This document shows, in pieces, positions 1-6,835 of a stretch of DNA of 12,103 bases (its first letter is position 1; every line of letters starts with the position of its first letter). The translations under genes were made by a program, and so were the position numbers. The stretch is taken from contig JDFH01000030.1 in NCBI GenBank assembly GCA_000564995.1, positions 1 to 12,103 of the forward strand. The letters run 5' to 3'. This stretch comes from Atopobium sp. ICM42b. GTDB lineage: Bacteria; Actinomycetota; Coriobacteriia; Coriobacteriales; Atopobiaceae. The notes below the pieces were generated by a model that saw only the letters and a list, made by a program, of their open reading frames with translations, ran no database searches and was not told where the DNA came from.

Positions 1-402
1 GTAGGTTCTGCCGAAGAATCGACATGTTCCTAATCAAGATAGCTAGGCAGCTAGGCGGTCGTACTACCTGATATGCATCCCTATGCATAAACTTTATCTA
101 ATATGCTTAAACATGAATAGACTTATATAAGAAATTTAACTATCGATAAATTTAGTATCTACGGAACACACCTAAGTCAGATATTCTGCTCAATTGCGGG
201 CATTTTACACACCTAATGACGATAATCTGCATGTTTGTGGTAATTTCTGCGTCATGTATACGTCTTTTTGACAGATTATCCGACTTAGGTGTGTTTTGAA
301 CTGACTCCTATTTCTCGAGTTCAAGAAATGGGAGGCGGTTCAATTTCTGTGCGGGGGATTATCTTGTACGAGGTCATTTTTAGCAAGATATTGTCTGGAC
401 AG
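1..402. other. Gene-free left flank with repeats
   Basis: I see no supportable gene here. The only open frame entering from the left edge on the plus strand that lasts more than ten codons stops at 69-71, too short to identify. The stretch from about 70 to 165 is strongly A+T-rich. A short perfect hairpin (7-bp arms 72-78 and 83-89, CCCT loop) lies in it. The dominant structure is a 23-bp motif in three copies between 167 and 293, annotated separately. Smaller inverted repeats at 296-302/318-324 and 360-366/384-390 lie just after the methyltransferase stop codon. Neither has a following T-run, so I do not call a terminator. The reading frame that opens at 289 on the plus strand is the antisense of the methyltransferase gene. 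Confidence 0.6.
167..293. repeat. Three-copy 23-bp motif, two direct and one inverted
   Basis: Copy A lies at 167-189 and copy B at 208-230 on the plus strand. Copy C lies at 271-293 on the minus strand. All share CACACCTAA followed by four variable bases and then GATAWTCTG. By eye A and C agree at 20 of 23 positions and B and C at 18 of 23. A and C extend outward into a 14-bp perfect inverted repeat at 165-178 and 282-295. Spacing between A and B is 41 bp start to start. The arrangement could be a set of protein-binding sites, a recombination site, or an RNA in which B or A alternately pairs with C. The sequence does not tell which. Confidence 0.75.
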
Positions 403-1212
403 TTATACACGTTGCAAAATCACATAGCGATTAAGATTGTTATCTTTGCCATCTGCGCTAAATTGCGCACAAACTTGCACGTCAGAGCCAAGACTTCCAA
501 GAAGCTCATCAAGCTCCTCTTGCGAGAAGTGATGACAATAGCGCCAGGTATCCGCCTTATCTTGCCAACCAATCAGATAGTCATGCTCCTCAAGTTCTGA
601 GGCATCTATGCCCAGCGCACGCAGCCCTTGAGCAGTGGTTTCTTGGGCCTTGGCAGCAAGTTTTTGGCTGTTCATAAACTGCCAGAAAGAAACGCACACA
701 TAGCCGCCAGGTTTGGCTTTCTCTAACAACGTACGCAGAAGCTGAAGTCTCTTCTCTACACCTGGTACGTGATGCAAAAAACCAAATGCAACCACTAAAT
801 CACAAGGCGGAATGATCAGCCGCGAAGAAAGCGTGCCGTCAAGCAGGCTCTTTATCACATCTAATTCAATAAATGCCAGCTCAGAGACATGAGTGTCTGC
901 CTCACCACTCTCTACCAGTGGCTTGCAATTGTCTACAGCAAAATACTTTGCAGGGACAATCCCCGCCTCATCGCGTAAAAAGCGAGCAAAGCGCAGGTTG
1001 CCGCAGCCCACATCGAGTACAGAGGGTTTCTCGCCAACTAAAAGCTGAGGCATGACGTCTAGACACTTAAGCCACCCCTGCCAAGGCATCTGTCGTGTGG
1101 CCGAGAAACTCTGCGCCTGCTGAGCATAAAACTCAGAAGTTACGTGACTCAGCCGTTCAGCGGTAGATGCGCTGATAGATTGAGTGTGCGTTATGTGAGA
1201 AGAAGTTTCCAT
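403..1212 (-). CDS. Trm9/ALKBH8-like SAM-dependent methyltransferase
   Basis: This is a 269-residue class I SAM-dependent methyltransferase. Motif I is VLDVGCG at residues 65-71. An acidic residue follows at D94 (FAVDN), and the post-motif LHHVP is at 146-150. Features outside the SAM fold point to the Trm9/ALKBH8 tRNA methyltransferases: FSATRQMPW at 36-44 matches the Trm9 signature FSxTRxxPW just before motif I, and the C-terminus has RYCHHFSQEEL (from 224) and a DNN...RYVI end (257-265), like Trm9 RYYHLYREGEL and DNWWVV. Trm9 methylates cm5U34 of tRNA to mcm5U34. The gene is divergent from elp3, whose product makes the proposed substrate. Unlike the eukaryotic enzyme, no Trm112 partner is visible nearby. 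The ATG at 1212 has an in-frame stop four codons upstream and no close Shine-Dalgarno. The methyltransferase fold is certain; the substrate is inferred. A generic small-molecule methyltransferase is the alternative. Confidence 0.8.
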   Translation of the reverse strand: METSSHITHTQSISASTAERLSHVTSEFYAQQAQSFSATRQMPWQGWLKCLDVMPQLLVGEKPSVLDVGCGNLRFARFLRDEAGIVPAKYFAVDNCKPLVESGEADTHVSELAFIELDVIKSLLDGTLSSRLIIPPCDLVVAFGFLHHVPGVEKRLQLLRTLLEKAKPGGYVCVSFWQFMNSQKLAAKAQETTAQGLRALGIDASELEEHDYLIGWQDKADTWRYCHHFSQEELDELLGSLGSDVQVCAQFSADGKDNNLNRYVILQRV

Positions 1213-1280
1213 ACAGAGATTTTACGTCACCGTCTTACTCCTAAAGGCCAGAAGCTCACCTTATTGCCTATACTGTTTGT
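1213..1280. promoter_or_regulatory. Divergent promoter region, probably leaderless both ways
   Basis: Only 68 bp separate the two divergent start codons. On the plus strand TATACT (1269-1274) ends 6 bp before the elp3 ATG. On the minus strand TAAAAT (complement of 1219-1224) ends 6 bp before the methyltransferase ATG. Transcription starting seven bases after each hexamer would begin at or next to the A of ATG, so both mRNAs may be leaderless. No good -35 hexamer is evident for either at 16-18 bp spacing. An AGGAG on the minus strand lies about 24 nt from the methyltransferase start, too far to serve it. Confidence 0.5.
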
Positions 1281-3134
1281 ATGGATGAACTCATTTTGGA
1301 CATATTGAAGCAGCTCAGAGATGGCTCACAAGGCGCTCTTGATACACATCAACTTGAGATGCTCATTAACTCGCACAACAGCGGAATTGACTCTAGCGCC
1401 CACAGTACAGAGCGCGAGAAACTCATTCCTAAACGAGCAATTCTCCCCTATTTTTTGCAGGTCAAGCAGAACAATGATGAGCTGTGGCAATCGTGGAATG
1501 TAACGCCTGAGCTGGAAGAAAGATTTATCCGCTCCGTGCGTATGAAGCCTCGTCGCACCGCTTCTGGCGTGGCTACCATTACCGTGATTACCAGGCCGCA
1601 TACCTGCTCAAGTAATTGCATTTATTGCCCGTGTGATCTGCGTATGCCTAAGAGCTATCTTGCTAACGAGCCTGCCTGTCAGCGCGCTGAACTCACGTTT
1701 TTTGATCCATACGTACAGGTTGCAGCTCGTCTTCAAGCGCTCCATCAGATGGGCCACTCAACCGACAAAGTGGAGCTTATTGTGCTCGGTGGCACCTGGA
1801 GCGATTATCCAGAGAGTTATCAGTACTGGTTTATCAAAGAGCTCTTCCGTGCGCTTAATGAGTGGCCAAACTCTCCTAGCCACATCCAGGAGCGCCTGAA
1901 TTGGTACACCTCGTTTGGCTTGCAGAACTCTGAAGAGGCACTTTCTTCTTTTGTTGCTGAACAGCAGGCAGCGGTCTTTGATGATACTGCCACGTATAAC
2001 CAGGCTTTTCATAAGCTCTACGACACCAGCCAGCCTCACCAAAACGCGTGGTCTCAGATGCAAAGTACCTATGATGAGCTGGTGGAGCAACAACACGTTA
2101 ATGAAACAGCTGCTGCCCGTGTGGTTGGCCTTGTAATAGAAACCAGACCTGACACTATTACGCCGGATAACCTTCGCATGTTTAGGCAGCTTGGGTGTAC
2201 CAAAATTCAAATTGGCATTCAGAGCACACGTCAAGAAATTCTTGACGCAAACCAGCGTCAGATGAACGTTGCCCAGATTAAACGAGCGTTCTCGCTGATT
2301 CGCTTGTACGGATTTAAAATCCACTCTCACCTGATGGTCAATCTTTTAGGCGCAACCCCTGAAGCAGATAAACGGGACTTTAAAACATTTGTCACAGATC
2401 CAGGATTTCTCCCTGATGAGATTAAACTCTACCCCTGTGCTCTGGTATCTGGAACGCAATTGGTCCAGAAATACCGTGAGGGTGCATGGCAGCCATACGC
2501 CAAAGATGAACTGGTAGACGTGCTTGTTCAAGACGTGCTTGCAACGCCTCCATACGTGCGTATTTCTCGCATGATTAGAGACATTAGTGCCACCGATATT
2601 CTGGTGGGAAACAAACACACCAATCTGCGCCAGATGGTTGAGCAAGAGCTTGCTGCTAAAGATGTTGCAAGCCGCGTGCAGGAGATTCGCTTTAGAGAGA
2701 TTAACCAGCAGCAGGTACGAGCCTCGGAACTTACCCTTCAAGACTTTACCTACACTACCGCAGTCAGTGACGAGCACTTCCTGCAGTGGGTAACTGCTGA
2801 CAATAAAATCGCAGGTTTCTGTAGGCTTTCACTTCCCCACTGGGACAAACTGACCGCTGGCGCATGTGATGTTACCGCCAATGAGCTGCTGGTACAGCCA
2901 GGTCAGGCCATGATCAGAGAACTCCACGTGTACGGACAGGCGCTTTCGCTGGGCTCAGAAGGAATGTCTGCTCAGCACCAAGGCTTGGGTCAAAAACTTC
3001 TTGCCAAAGCCTCCTCTATTGCAGCAGATGTGGGTTATACCAGTCTTAACGTCATCAGCTCAATTGGAACGCGAGCCTACTATCGCGCTCAAGGCTTTAC
3101 TGATGCAGGCTTCTACCAGCAAAAAGCCCTGTAG
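1281..3134 (+). CDS. elp3: tRNA U34 radical SAM/acetyltransferase Elp3
   Basis: Elp3 carboxymethylates uridine 34 of tRNA (to cm5U) using acetyl-CoA and a SAM-derived radical. The 617-residue length is usual for stand-alone bacterial or archaeal Elp3. The radical SAM cluster motif is C109-x3-C113-x2-C116 followed by Pro. Downstream are GGTWSDYP (near 170), the ETRPD strand (from E287) and IGIQS. A basic tRNA-binding segment runs through RISRMIRDI, and the RxRE-type linker FREI follows. The C-terminal GNAT domain has QHQGLG (565-570), the acetyl-CoA pyrophosphate loop, and ends YYRAQGF. Several positions differ from better-known Elp3s; for example DANQRQM replaces the usual NxRGH, so it is a divergent subfamily. 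No other Elongator subunit is present, as expected in bacteria. The start at 1281 is probably leaderless. The partner gene lies divergently upstream, and a convergent terminator follows. Confidence 0.95.
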   Translation: MDELILDILKQLRDGSQGALDTHQLEMLINSHNSGIDSSAHSTEREKLIPKRAILPYFLQVKQNNDELWQSWNVTPELEERFIRSVRMKPRRTASGVATITVITRPHTCSSNCIYCPCDLRMPKSYLANEPACQRAELTFFDPYVQVAARLQALHQMGHSTDKVELIVLGGTWSDYPESYQYWFIKELFRALNEWPNSPSHIQERLNWYTSFGLQNSEEALSSFVAEQQAAVFDDTATYNQAFHKLYDTSQPHQNAWSQMQSTYDELVEQQHVNETAAARVVGLVIETRPDTITPDNLRMFRQLGCTKIQIGIQSTRQEILDANQRQMNVAQIKRAFSLIRLYGFKIHSHLMVNLLGATPEADKRDFKTFVTDPGFLPDEIKLYPCALVSGTQLVQKYREGAWQPYAKDELVDVLVQDVLATPPYVRISRMIRDISATDILVGNKHTNLRQMVEQELAAKDVASRVQEIRFREINQQQVRASELTLQDFTYTTAVSDEHFLQWVTADNKIAGFCRLSLPHWDKLTAGACDVTANELLVQPGQAMIRELHVYGQALSLGSEGMSAQHQGLGQKLLAKASSIAADVGYTSLNVISSIGTRAYYRAQGFTDAGFYQQKAL

Positions 3135-3187
3135 AAAGGTAGCTTTGTACTTCCAAACTAGCTATACGTGTTCACTTTAAAAGTCAC

Positions 3188-3223
3188 AAAAAATGCCGAG
3201 AAGACCGTTGATCTTCTCGGCAT
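3188..3223 (-). terminator. Rho-independent terminator of the ahpC operon
   Basis: A perfect 12-bp stem (3193-3204 with 3212-3223) and a 7-nt loop lie between convergent genes. Read on the minus strand the hairpin is followed by a run of six T (complement of 3188-3193), so it mainly terminates the ahpC/AhpF-like operon. No T-run follows on the plus strand, so any effect on elp3 transcripts would be weaker. Confidence 0.9.
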
Positions 3224-3261
3224 ATTCATGAGCGCCACCCTCTCCTGGACGCAAATGGATC

Positions 3262-4905
3262 TTAAGGAATCAGTGACAAAATCTGAGAGAGATTCTTCTT
3301 GCCGAAGTCAACCTTCTGGCCGTCGTTGATAACCAAGCAAGGAACGCTCATGACATCGTAGGTGTCTTTGAGTTCCTTGAAGTGATTGATGTCATAGACA
3401 TCGCAGGTGACCTGAGGGTTGTCTGCAGCAATACGCTGAGCAGCTACAACAACGTCTGGGCACATGGTGCAAGAAAGTCCTACCAAGACCTGCAGATGTG
3501 TCTTTGACTCAATAGCGGCAATGGATGCCTTATCCTCGTCACTAATAGGCTGACCAGGACCTGCGGCGTTGTAGAGGCCAAGAACAAACGAAGTGAACTC
3601 ATGACCGCCAGGAACACCATGGAACGCAAGACCTGTTGGCGTACCATCCTGTGCGCACACACGAACAACAGGAAGGTTCTTCTCGCCCGTGCCTGAAACC
3701 GTCTGAACGCTCAGTTTGTCGGTCATGGAAGAAAGTTCTTCCATGTAAGCTACAAGCTCCTCAGAAACAGGTCTTTGATCAAGCTCAAGCTGAAGCACAA
3801 GCGGACGCGCCATGCGCTCAAAGACAGCGTTGAGCTGTGCCTTCATATCATCGGTGAAGATCTCTCCGGAGTCAGAGGCACTCTTAGCCGCTGGAGCCTC
3901 AGGAGCCTCTTTCTTAGACGAGATGCGCGTGACGTTCATCTGTGGAACAAGGCCAGTTTTCTCCTGAGCGCGCTTAATATAGCGCTCCATCTCAGTAGCG
4001 GTGGTTGCCGCCTGACCGATAGCCGTTGCAACCTGACGCAATGGCTTCTGACACACATCACCTGCACCAAAAAGACCCTCACGGGTTGTTTCTTGATGCT
4101 CGTTGGTGATCAGATAGCCGTAATCATCAGTCTGTGCCAGCTCTTTTACCAGGTCGGTCTCTGGCGCGTAACCCGCGAAGACAAAGACACCAATAGAATC
4201 GCCATCTTCTGGAGCAAACGTGGTCATCTCGCCCGTCTTGAGGTTCTTGTACGTAATAGACCTAAGTGCGGAATCTCCGGCAACGGATTCAACCTGAGTG
4301 TTGTAGAGAACCGTAATGTTTGGATTTGTGCGAGCAGCCTCGGACGACGCAGGGGCGCAGGTAAATGCTTCCTCGCGCACAAGAACCGTGACGTGCTTTG
4401 CGTACTTAGTTAGAAATACGCTTTCTTCTGCGGCTGCAAAGCCTCCACCAATAACAAAGACTTCCTTGCCGGTAAAGAACTCGCCGTCGCAGGTGGCGCA
4501 GTAAGCAACTCCGTGGCCCTGATAGTCCTCTTCTCCCACAAAGCCGATATGACGTGGGTGTGCTCCTGAGGCGAGAAGAACGGAGAGGCAGGGACGCTCA
4601 CCTTTGGTGGTGTGAACTACCTTGACATCTCCGGACATGTCCAGGTCAGTAACTTCTGCCAGCAAAAACTCTGCGCCAAAGGCCTCAGCCTGCTTACGCA
4701 TGGTTTCTGAGAGTTCAGAGCCACTAGTAGAGAAAACTCCCGGGTAATTAACGACCTCATTAGTAATAGTGATCTGTCCGCCAAAATGGTCCTTCTCGAC
4801 AACTAGAACACGGTAGCGAGCGCGGGCCAGATAGAGGGCGGCGGTGAGCCCAGCTGGCCCACCGCCGATAATCACCGCGTCGTAGAGGTCTTTGACGTCG
4901 GTCAT
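3262..4905 (-). CDS. AhpF/TrxR-like NAD(P)H peroxiredoxin reductase, reversed domains
   Basis: A 547-residue flavoprotein that most likely passes electrons from NAD(P)H to the AhpC encoded just upstream. Residues 1-310 form a thioredoxin-reductase module: FAD site GGGPAG (14-19), redox pair C136-A-T-C139, nucleotide-binding GGGFAA near 153-158, and FGAGDV (279-284). A linker rich in Ala, Ser and charged residues (about 320-350) leads to a second half (350-547) that resembles the tandem thioredoxin folds of AhpF: redox pair C479-T-M-C482 and a cis-proline segment MSVPCLV (519-525). In enterobacterial AhpF the tandem-thioredoxin part is N-terminal, so the order here is swapped. The gap to ahpC is 16 bp, and a TAGGAG ribosome site precedes the ATG. 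Whether NADH or NADPH is used cannot be read with confidence. A general disulfide reductase role is the alternative. Confidence 0.88.
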   Translation of the reverse strand: MTDVKDLYDAVIIGGGPAGLTAALYLARARYRVLVVEKDHFGGQITITNEVVNYPGVFSTSGSELSETMRKQAEAFGAEFLLAEVTDLDMSGDVKVVHTTKGERPCLSVLLASGAHPRHIGFVGEEDYQGHGVAYCATCDGEFFTGKEVFVIGGGFAAAEESVFLTKYAKHVTVLVREEAFTCAPASSEAARTNPNITVLYNTQVESVAGDSALRSITYKNLKTGEMTTFAPEDGDSIGVFVFAGYAPETDLVKELAQTDDYGYLITNEHQETTREGLFGAGDVCQKPLRQVATAIGQAATTATEMERYIKRAQEKTGLVPQMNVTRISSKKEAPEAPAAKSASDSGEIFTDDMKAQLNAVFERMARPLVLQLELDQRPVSEELVAYMEELSSMTDKLSVQTVSGTGEKNLPVVRVCAQDGTPTGLAFHGVPGGHEFTSFVLGLYNAAGPGQPISDEDKASIAAIESKTHLQVLVGLSCTMCPDVVVAAQRIAADNPQVTCDVYDINHFKELKDTYDVMSVPCLVINDGQKVDFGKKNLSQILSLIP

Positions 4906-4921
4906 TGTAAGCTCCTAAATC

Positions 4922-5485
4922 TTAGAGCTGACCAACAAGGTCAAGGCTTGGCTTCAGGGTCTCAGCACCTGGCTGCCACTTAGCTGGGCAGACCTGATCG
5001 CCGTGCTCTGCAACAAACTGTGCAGCCTGGAGAAGGCGGAGAAGTTCCTCAGCGTTACGGCCAATGCCACCAGCGGTGACAAGCTCAACCTGGATGACAC
5101 CCTCAGGGTCAACGATGAAAGCACCGCGCTCAGCAAGGCCAGCATCCTCAATAAGGACCTCAAAGTTCCTTGCAAGAACGTGAGCTGGGTCAGCGAGCAT
5201 TGGGTAGGTTACCTTAGAGATACGCTCGGACTCCTCGTGCCATGCCTTGTGGACAAACTCAGTGTCGCAAGAGACAGAGTAGACCTCTGCGCCAGCAGCC
5301 TGGAATTTGTCATAGTTGTTAGCAAGATCCTCAAGCTCAGTTGGGCAGACAAAGGTAAAGTCAGCTGGATAGAAGAAGAACAGGCTCCACTTACCCAGTG
5401 TGGACTCTTTGCTTACCTCGGTGATGTTACCGTTCTGGAATGCGTTTACCTTAAAATCACCAATTTGCTTACCAATAAGAGACAT
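4922..5485 (-). CDS. ahpC: Alkyl hydroperoxide reductase AhpC, 2-Cys peroxiredoxin
   Basis: This cytoplasmic peroxiredoxin reduces H2O2, organic peroxides and peroxynitrite. Its 187 residues are the normal length for AhpC. The peroxidatic cysteine is C47 in FYPADFTFVCPTE. The resolving cysteine is C166 in QVCPAKW. The active-site arginine is R120, and the protein ends in the AhpC-type tail SLDLVGQL. These place it in the typical 2-Cys AhpC/Prx1 class. The ATG at 5485 follows an AAAGGA ribosome site at good spacing, and the gene has its own consensus-like promoter. The reductase gene follows 16 bp downstream, so the pair should be transcribed together. Peroxide-responsive control is likely for this family, but I could not make out a convincing PerR or OxyR operator. 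Confidence 0.97.
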   Translation of the reverse strand: MSLIGKQIGDFKVNAFQNGNITEVSKESTLGKWSLFFFYPADFTFVCPTELEDLANNYDKFQAAGAEVYSVSCDTEFVHKAWHEESERISKVTYPMLADPAHVLARNFEVLIEDAGLAERGAFIVDPEGVIQVELVTAGGIGRNAEELLRLLQAAQFVAEHGDQVCPAKWQPGAETLKPSLDLVGQL

Positions 5486-5535
5486 AGTCAGTTCCTTTCT
5501 GTAAGTAAAACAATTTGTAAAACGTGCTAGTTAGA

Positions 5536-5563
5536 AGTTTACTCTCTTTAACTCTTTTGTCAA
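5536..5563 (-). promoter_or_regulatory. Promoter of the ahpC operon
   Basis: On the minus strand a perfect -35 TTGACA (complement of 5558-5563) is followed after 16 bp by TAAACT (complement of 5536-5541). This gives a 5' leader of about 45 nt before the ahpC ATG. It lies just downstream of the tRNA-Val terminator, so ahpC has independent transcription. Confidence 0.75.
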
Positions 5564-5591
5564 TAACAATAATGATTACTACTTATATTCA

Positions 5592-5624
5592 CAAAAAGAA
5601 ACAGGCCAGATTACTCTGACCTGT
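5592..5624 (-). terminator. Terminator of tRNA-Val
   Basis: A 10-bp stem with one G-T wobble (5601-5610 with 5615-5624) and a 4-nt loop lies eight bases after the tRNA 3' end on the minus strand. It is followed by TTCTTTTTG, a standard intrinsic terminator. Confidence 0.88.
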
Positions 5625-5631
5625 GAACAGT

Positions 5632-5707
5632 TGGTGGGCGTTATAAGATTTGAACTTATGACCTCTTCCGTGTCAGGGAAGCGCTCGTCCCCCTGAGCTA
5701 AACGCCC
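5632..5707 (-). tRNA. tRNA-Val (GAC)
   Basis: On the minus strand this is a complete 76-nt cloverleaf. The acceptor stem GGGCGTT pairs with AACGCCC. The D stem is GCTC/GAGC. The anticodon stem CTTCC/GGAAG encloses loop CTGACAC with anticodon GAC. The T stem is ATAAG/CTTAT, with loop TTCAAAT. The CCA end is encoded. It reads GUC (and GUU by wobble). It has no U34, so it is not a substrate of the Elp3/MnmA enzymes in this window. Confidence 0.95.
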
Positions 5708-5741
5708 GAATATGTTTGCTGCTGGGGATGCAGCAAGGGAT

Positions 5742-5770
5742 ATATTACGAGAAACCCGCCCCTCTTGCAA
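5742..5770 (-). promoter_or_regulatory. Promoter of tRNA-Val
   Basis: On the minus strand TTGCAA (complement of 5765-5770) and TAATAT (complement of 5742-5747) are separated by 17 bp. The hexamers lie about 35 bp upstream of the mature tRNA 5' end. Confidence 0.6.
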
Positions 5771-5811
5771 CCGTCAAACTCAACTTTTTTAGAAATTTGC
5801 AAAAGAGCGTC

Positions 5812-5829
5812 TCATCAATGCATTGATGA
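5812..5829. repeat. Perfect 18-bp palindrome
   Basis: TCATCAATGCATTGATGA is self-complementary without a single mismatch. It lies about 92 bp upstream of the -35 of the membrane protein gene at 5979 and about 40 bp beyond the tRNA-Val -35. A dimeric regulator could bind it, but no regulator gene is adjacent. Confidence 0.5.
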
Positions 5830-5920
5830 CTATTTAAATACCGCGGGCTATCAAATGAATGACCGCCTTTTAAACCCGTACGTCTTCTGCACCTCAATTA
5901 TTAAAAAATAGGCAAATGGA

Positions 5921-5949
5921 TTGTAAAAGCATACGGTCAGAAGTATTAT
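5921..5949 (+). promoter_or_regulatory. Promoter of the 5979 membrane protein gene
   Basis: TTGTAA (5921-5926) and TATTAT (5944-5949) are 17 bp apart. Transcription would start near 5956, downstream of the first in-frame ATG at 5916. That supports the later start at 5979, which has a GAGGGA ribosome site (5966-5971). Confidence 0.65.
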
Positions 5950-5978
5950 GGCAAGTCGTTCGATTGAGGGAGAAACTT

Positions 5979-6527
5979 ATGAACTTTCTGGAATATAACA
6001 AAGACGAGAAGCTGTGCTTTAATTATAAGAAATCATGCGGTCTCTGGTTAATTGTTGTAGCTCTCATCATTTTTGCAGCTACCGTAATAGGTGGAAAACA
6101 GATTATCAATATGTCCGTATTTAGCTTTGGATATGTTGCAGCCTTCTTATCCATAAATACAAATAAGAAAGTTCTCAATAAGTTTTCCGATGGTCCTTCA
6201 AGTAAGTTCCAGAACAAAATGTCTCTATACGCGGTGATTTTCTTATTCATTTTGATGTTTTTATTAGGTGGACCATTTTTTGCAACTGAAAACTGGAGAC
6301 TTATTTGGTTGGGTGCGTTAATGGCCACGGCACTGCATTTTTTCCTCTATTACTTTGTGCACGGAAAATCGATGATTTATCTGGCTATACTCTGTGCCAT
6401 CAATGTTGCTATAGGTTATATTTTTCCAGACATCCCACTAACAATAACTGCCTATATTGATGCAGCAATTAAACTTGGATTTGGAATATACCTGTTCTTT
6501 TTCTCAAAGCCAACACAACAAAAATAG
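5979..6527 (+). CDS. Multi-pass membrane protein, possibly DUF6609-like
   Basis: A 182-residue integral membrane protein of unknown function. Hydrophobic segments fall at about 22-38, 45-60, 83-99, 107-125, 131-149 and 153-176, so five or six membrane helices. The conserved-looking core includes KFQNK (77-81), FLLGGPFFA (94-102), NWRLIWLGA (105-113) and YFVHGKSM (125-132), all features I associate, from memory and tentatively, with the DUF6609 membrane family of Firmicutes-type bacteria. The ATG at 5979 is chosen because it follows GAGGGA at about 7 nt and because the promoter at 5921-5949 excludes the ATG at 5916. The gene is visibly richer in A+T than its neighbours, which suggests later acquisition. 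It is monocistronic and ends 7 bp from the convergent gene at 6535, with no obvious terminator between them. Confidence 0.75.
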   Translation: MNFLEYNKDEKLCFNYKKSCGLWLIVVALIIFAATVIGGKQIINMSVFSFGYVAAFLSINTNKKVLNKFSDGPSSKFQNKMSLYAVIFLFILMFLLGGPFFATENWRLIWLGALMATALHFFLYYFVHGKSMIYLAILCAINVAIGYIFPDIPLTITAYIDAAIKLGFGIYLFFFSKPTQQK

Positions 6528-6534
6528 CCTTCAT

Positions 6535-6738
6535 CTAGAGTCCGTGCGCGTCAAACGTGTCCTTAACCAAAGCCACAAGCATTGGTATAAACACAGCTAC
6601 GCCTGCTAAGAGCATTGGATTGTCACGTATTTCCGGAATGTCCTGTAAGAAATTCTGCAGATCATAGACAAGACCAACGGCAACGGCAATAAGAATAGGT
6701 GCCAGAATAATCAAAATAGGATTTGGTGGTTTACGCAT
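6535..6738 (-). CDS. Small 67-residue membrane protein, unknown
   Basis: I do not recognise a family. The protein has two hydrophobic segments, about 7-25 (ILIILAPILIAVAVGLV) and 41-58 (PMLLAGVAVFIPMLVALV), joined by a short acidic linker with DIPEIRDN, which suggests a two-helix hairpin in the membrane. A short basic N-terminus (MRKPP) would favour a cytoplasmic N-terminus. The ATG at 6738 is preferred over an in-frame TTG at 6789 that would add 17 residues; the ribosome site in front of it (AAGAAAG) is weak. It is the last of the minus-strand cluster, 97 bp after the flippase-like gene, and may be cotranscribed with it. Length and composition make it plausible, but it is not proven to be a gene. 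Confidence 0.6.
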   Translation of the reverse strand: MRKPPNPILIILAPILIAVAVGLVYDLQNFLQDIPEIRDNPMLLAGVAVFIPMLVALVKDTFDAHGL

Positions 6739-6835
6739 AAGGATGCTTTCTTTTACAAGTACTGCACACGCAGCGGTCCAATAGAGCAAAGATACGTATC
6801 AAGCCACATTCTGGCTTTTCTTCCTTACTTCTTCC

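Noticed and set aside
1..71. Possible C-terminal end of a gene cut by the left edge (open plus-strand frame to a stop at 69-71)
   Set aside because: Only about 22 codons, with no recognisable motif; the base composition and following repeats do not support it.
289..600. Plus-strand reading frame of 103 codons over the methyltransferase 3' end
   Set aside because: Most of it is the complement of the methyltransferase gene, and its protein has no recognisable domain or ribosome site.
5916..5978. Upstream ATG adding 21 residues to the 5979 membrane protein
   Set aside because: It lies upstream of the predicted transcript start (about 5956) and overlaps the -35 and -10 region; the 5979 ATG has a good ribosome site.
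6739..6789. TTG start adding 17 residues to the small membrane protein
   Set aside because: A rare start codon with no ribosome site; the extension is not hydrophobic in a way that suggests a signal peptide. Not fully excluded.
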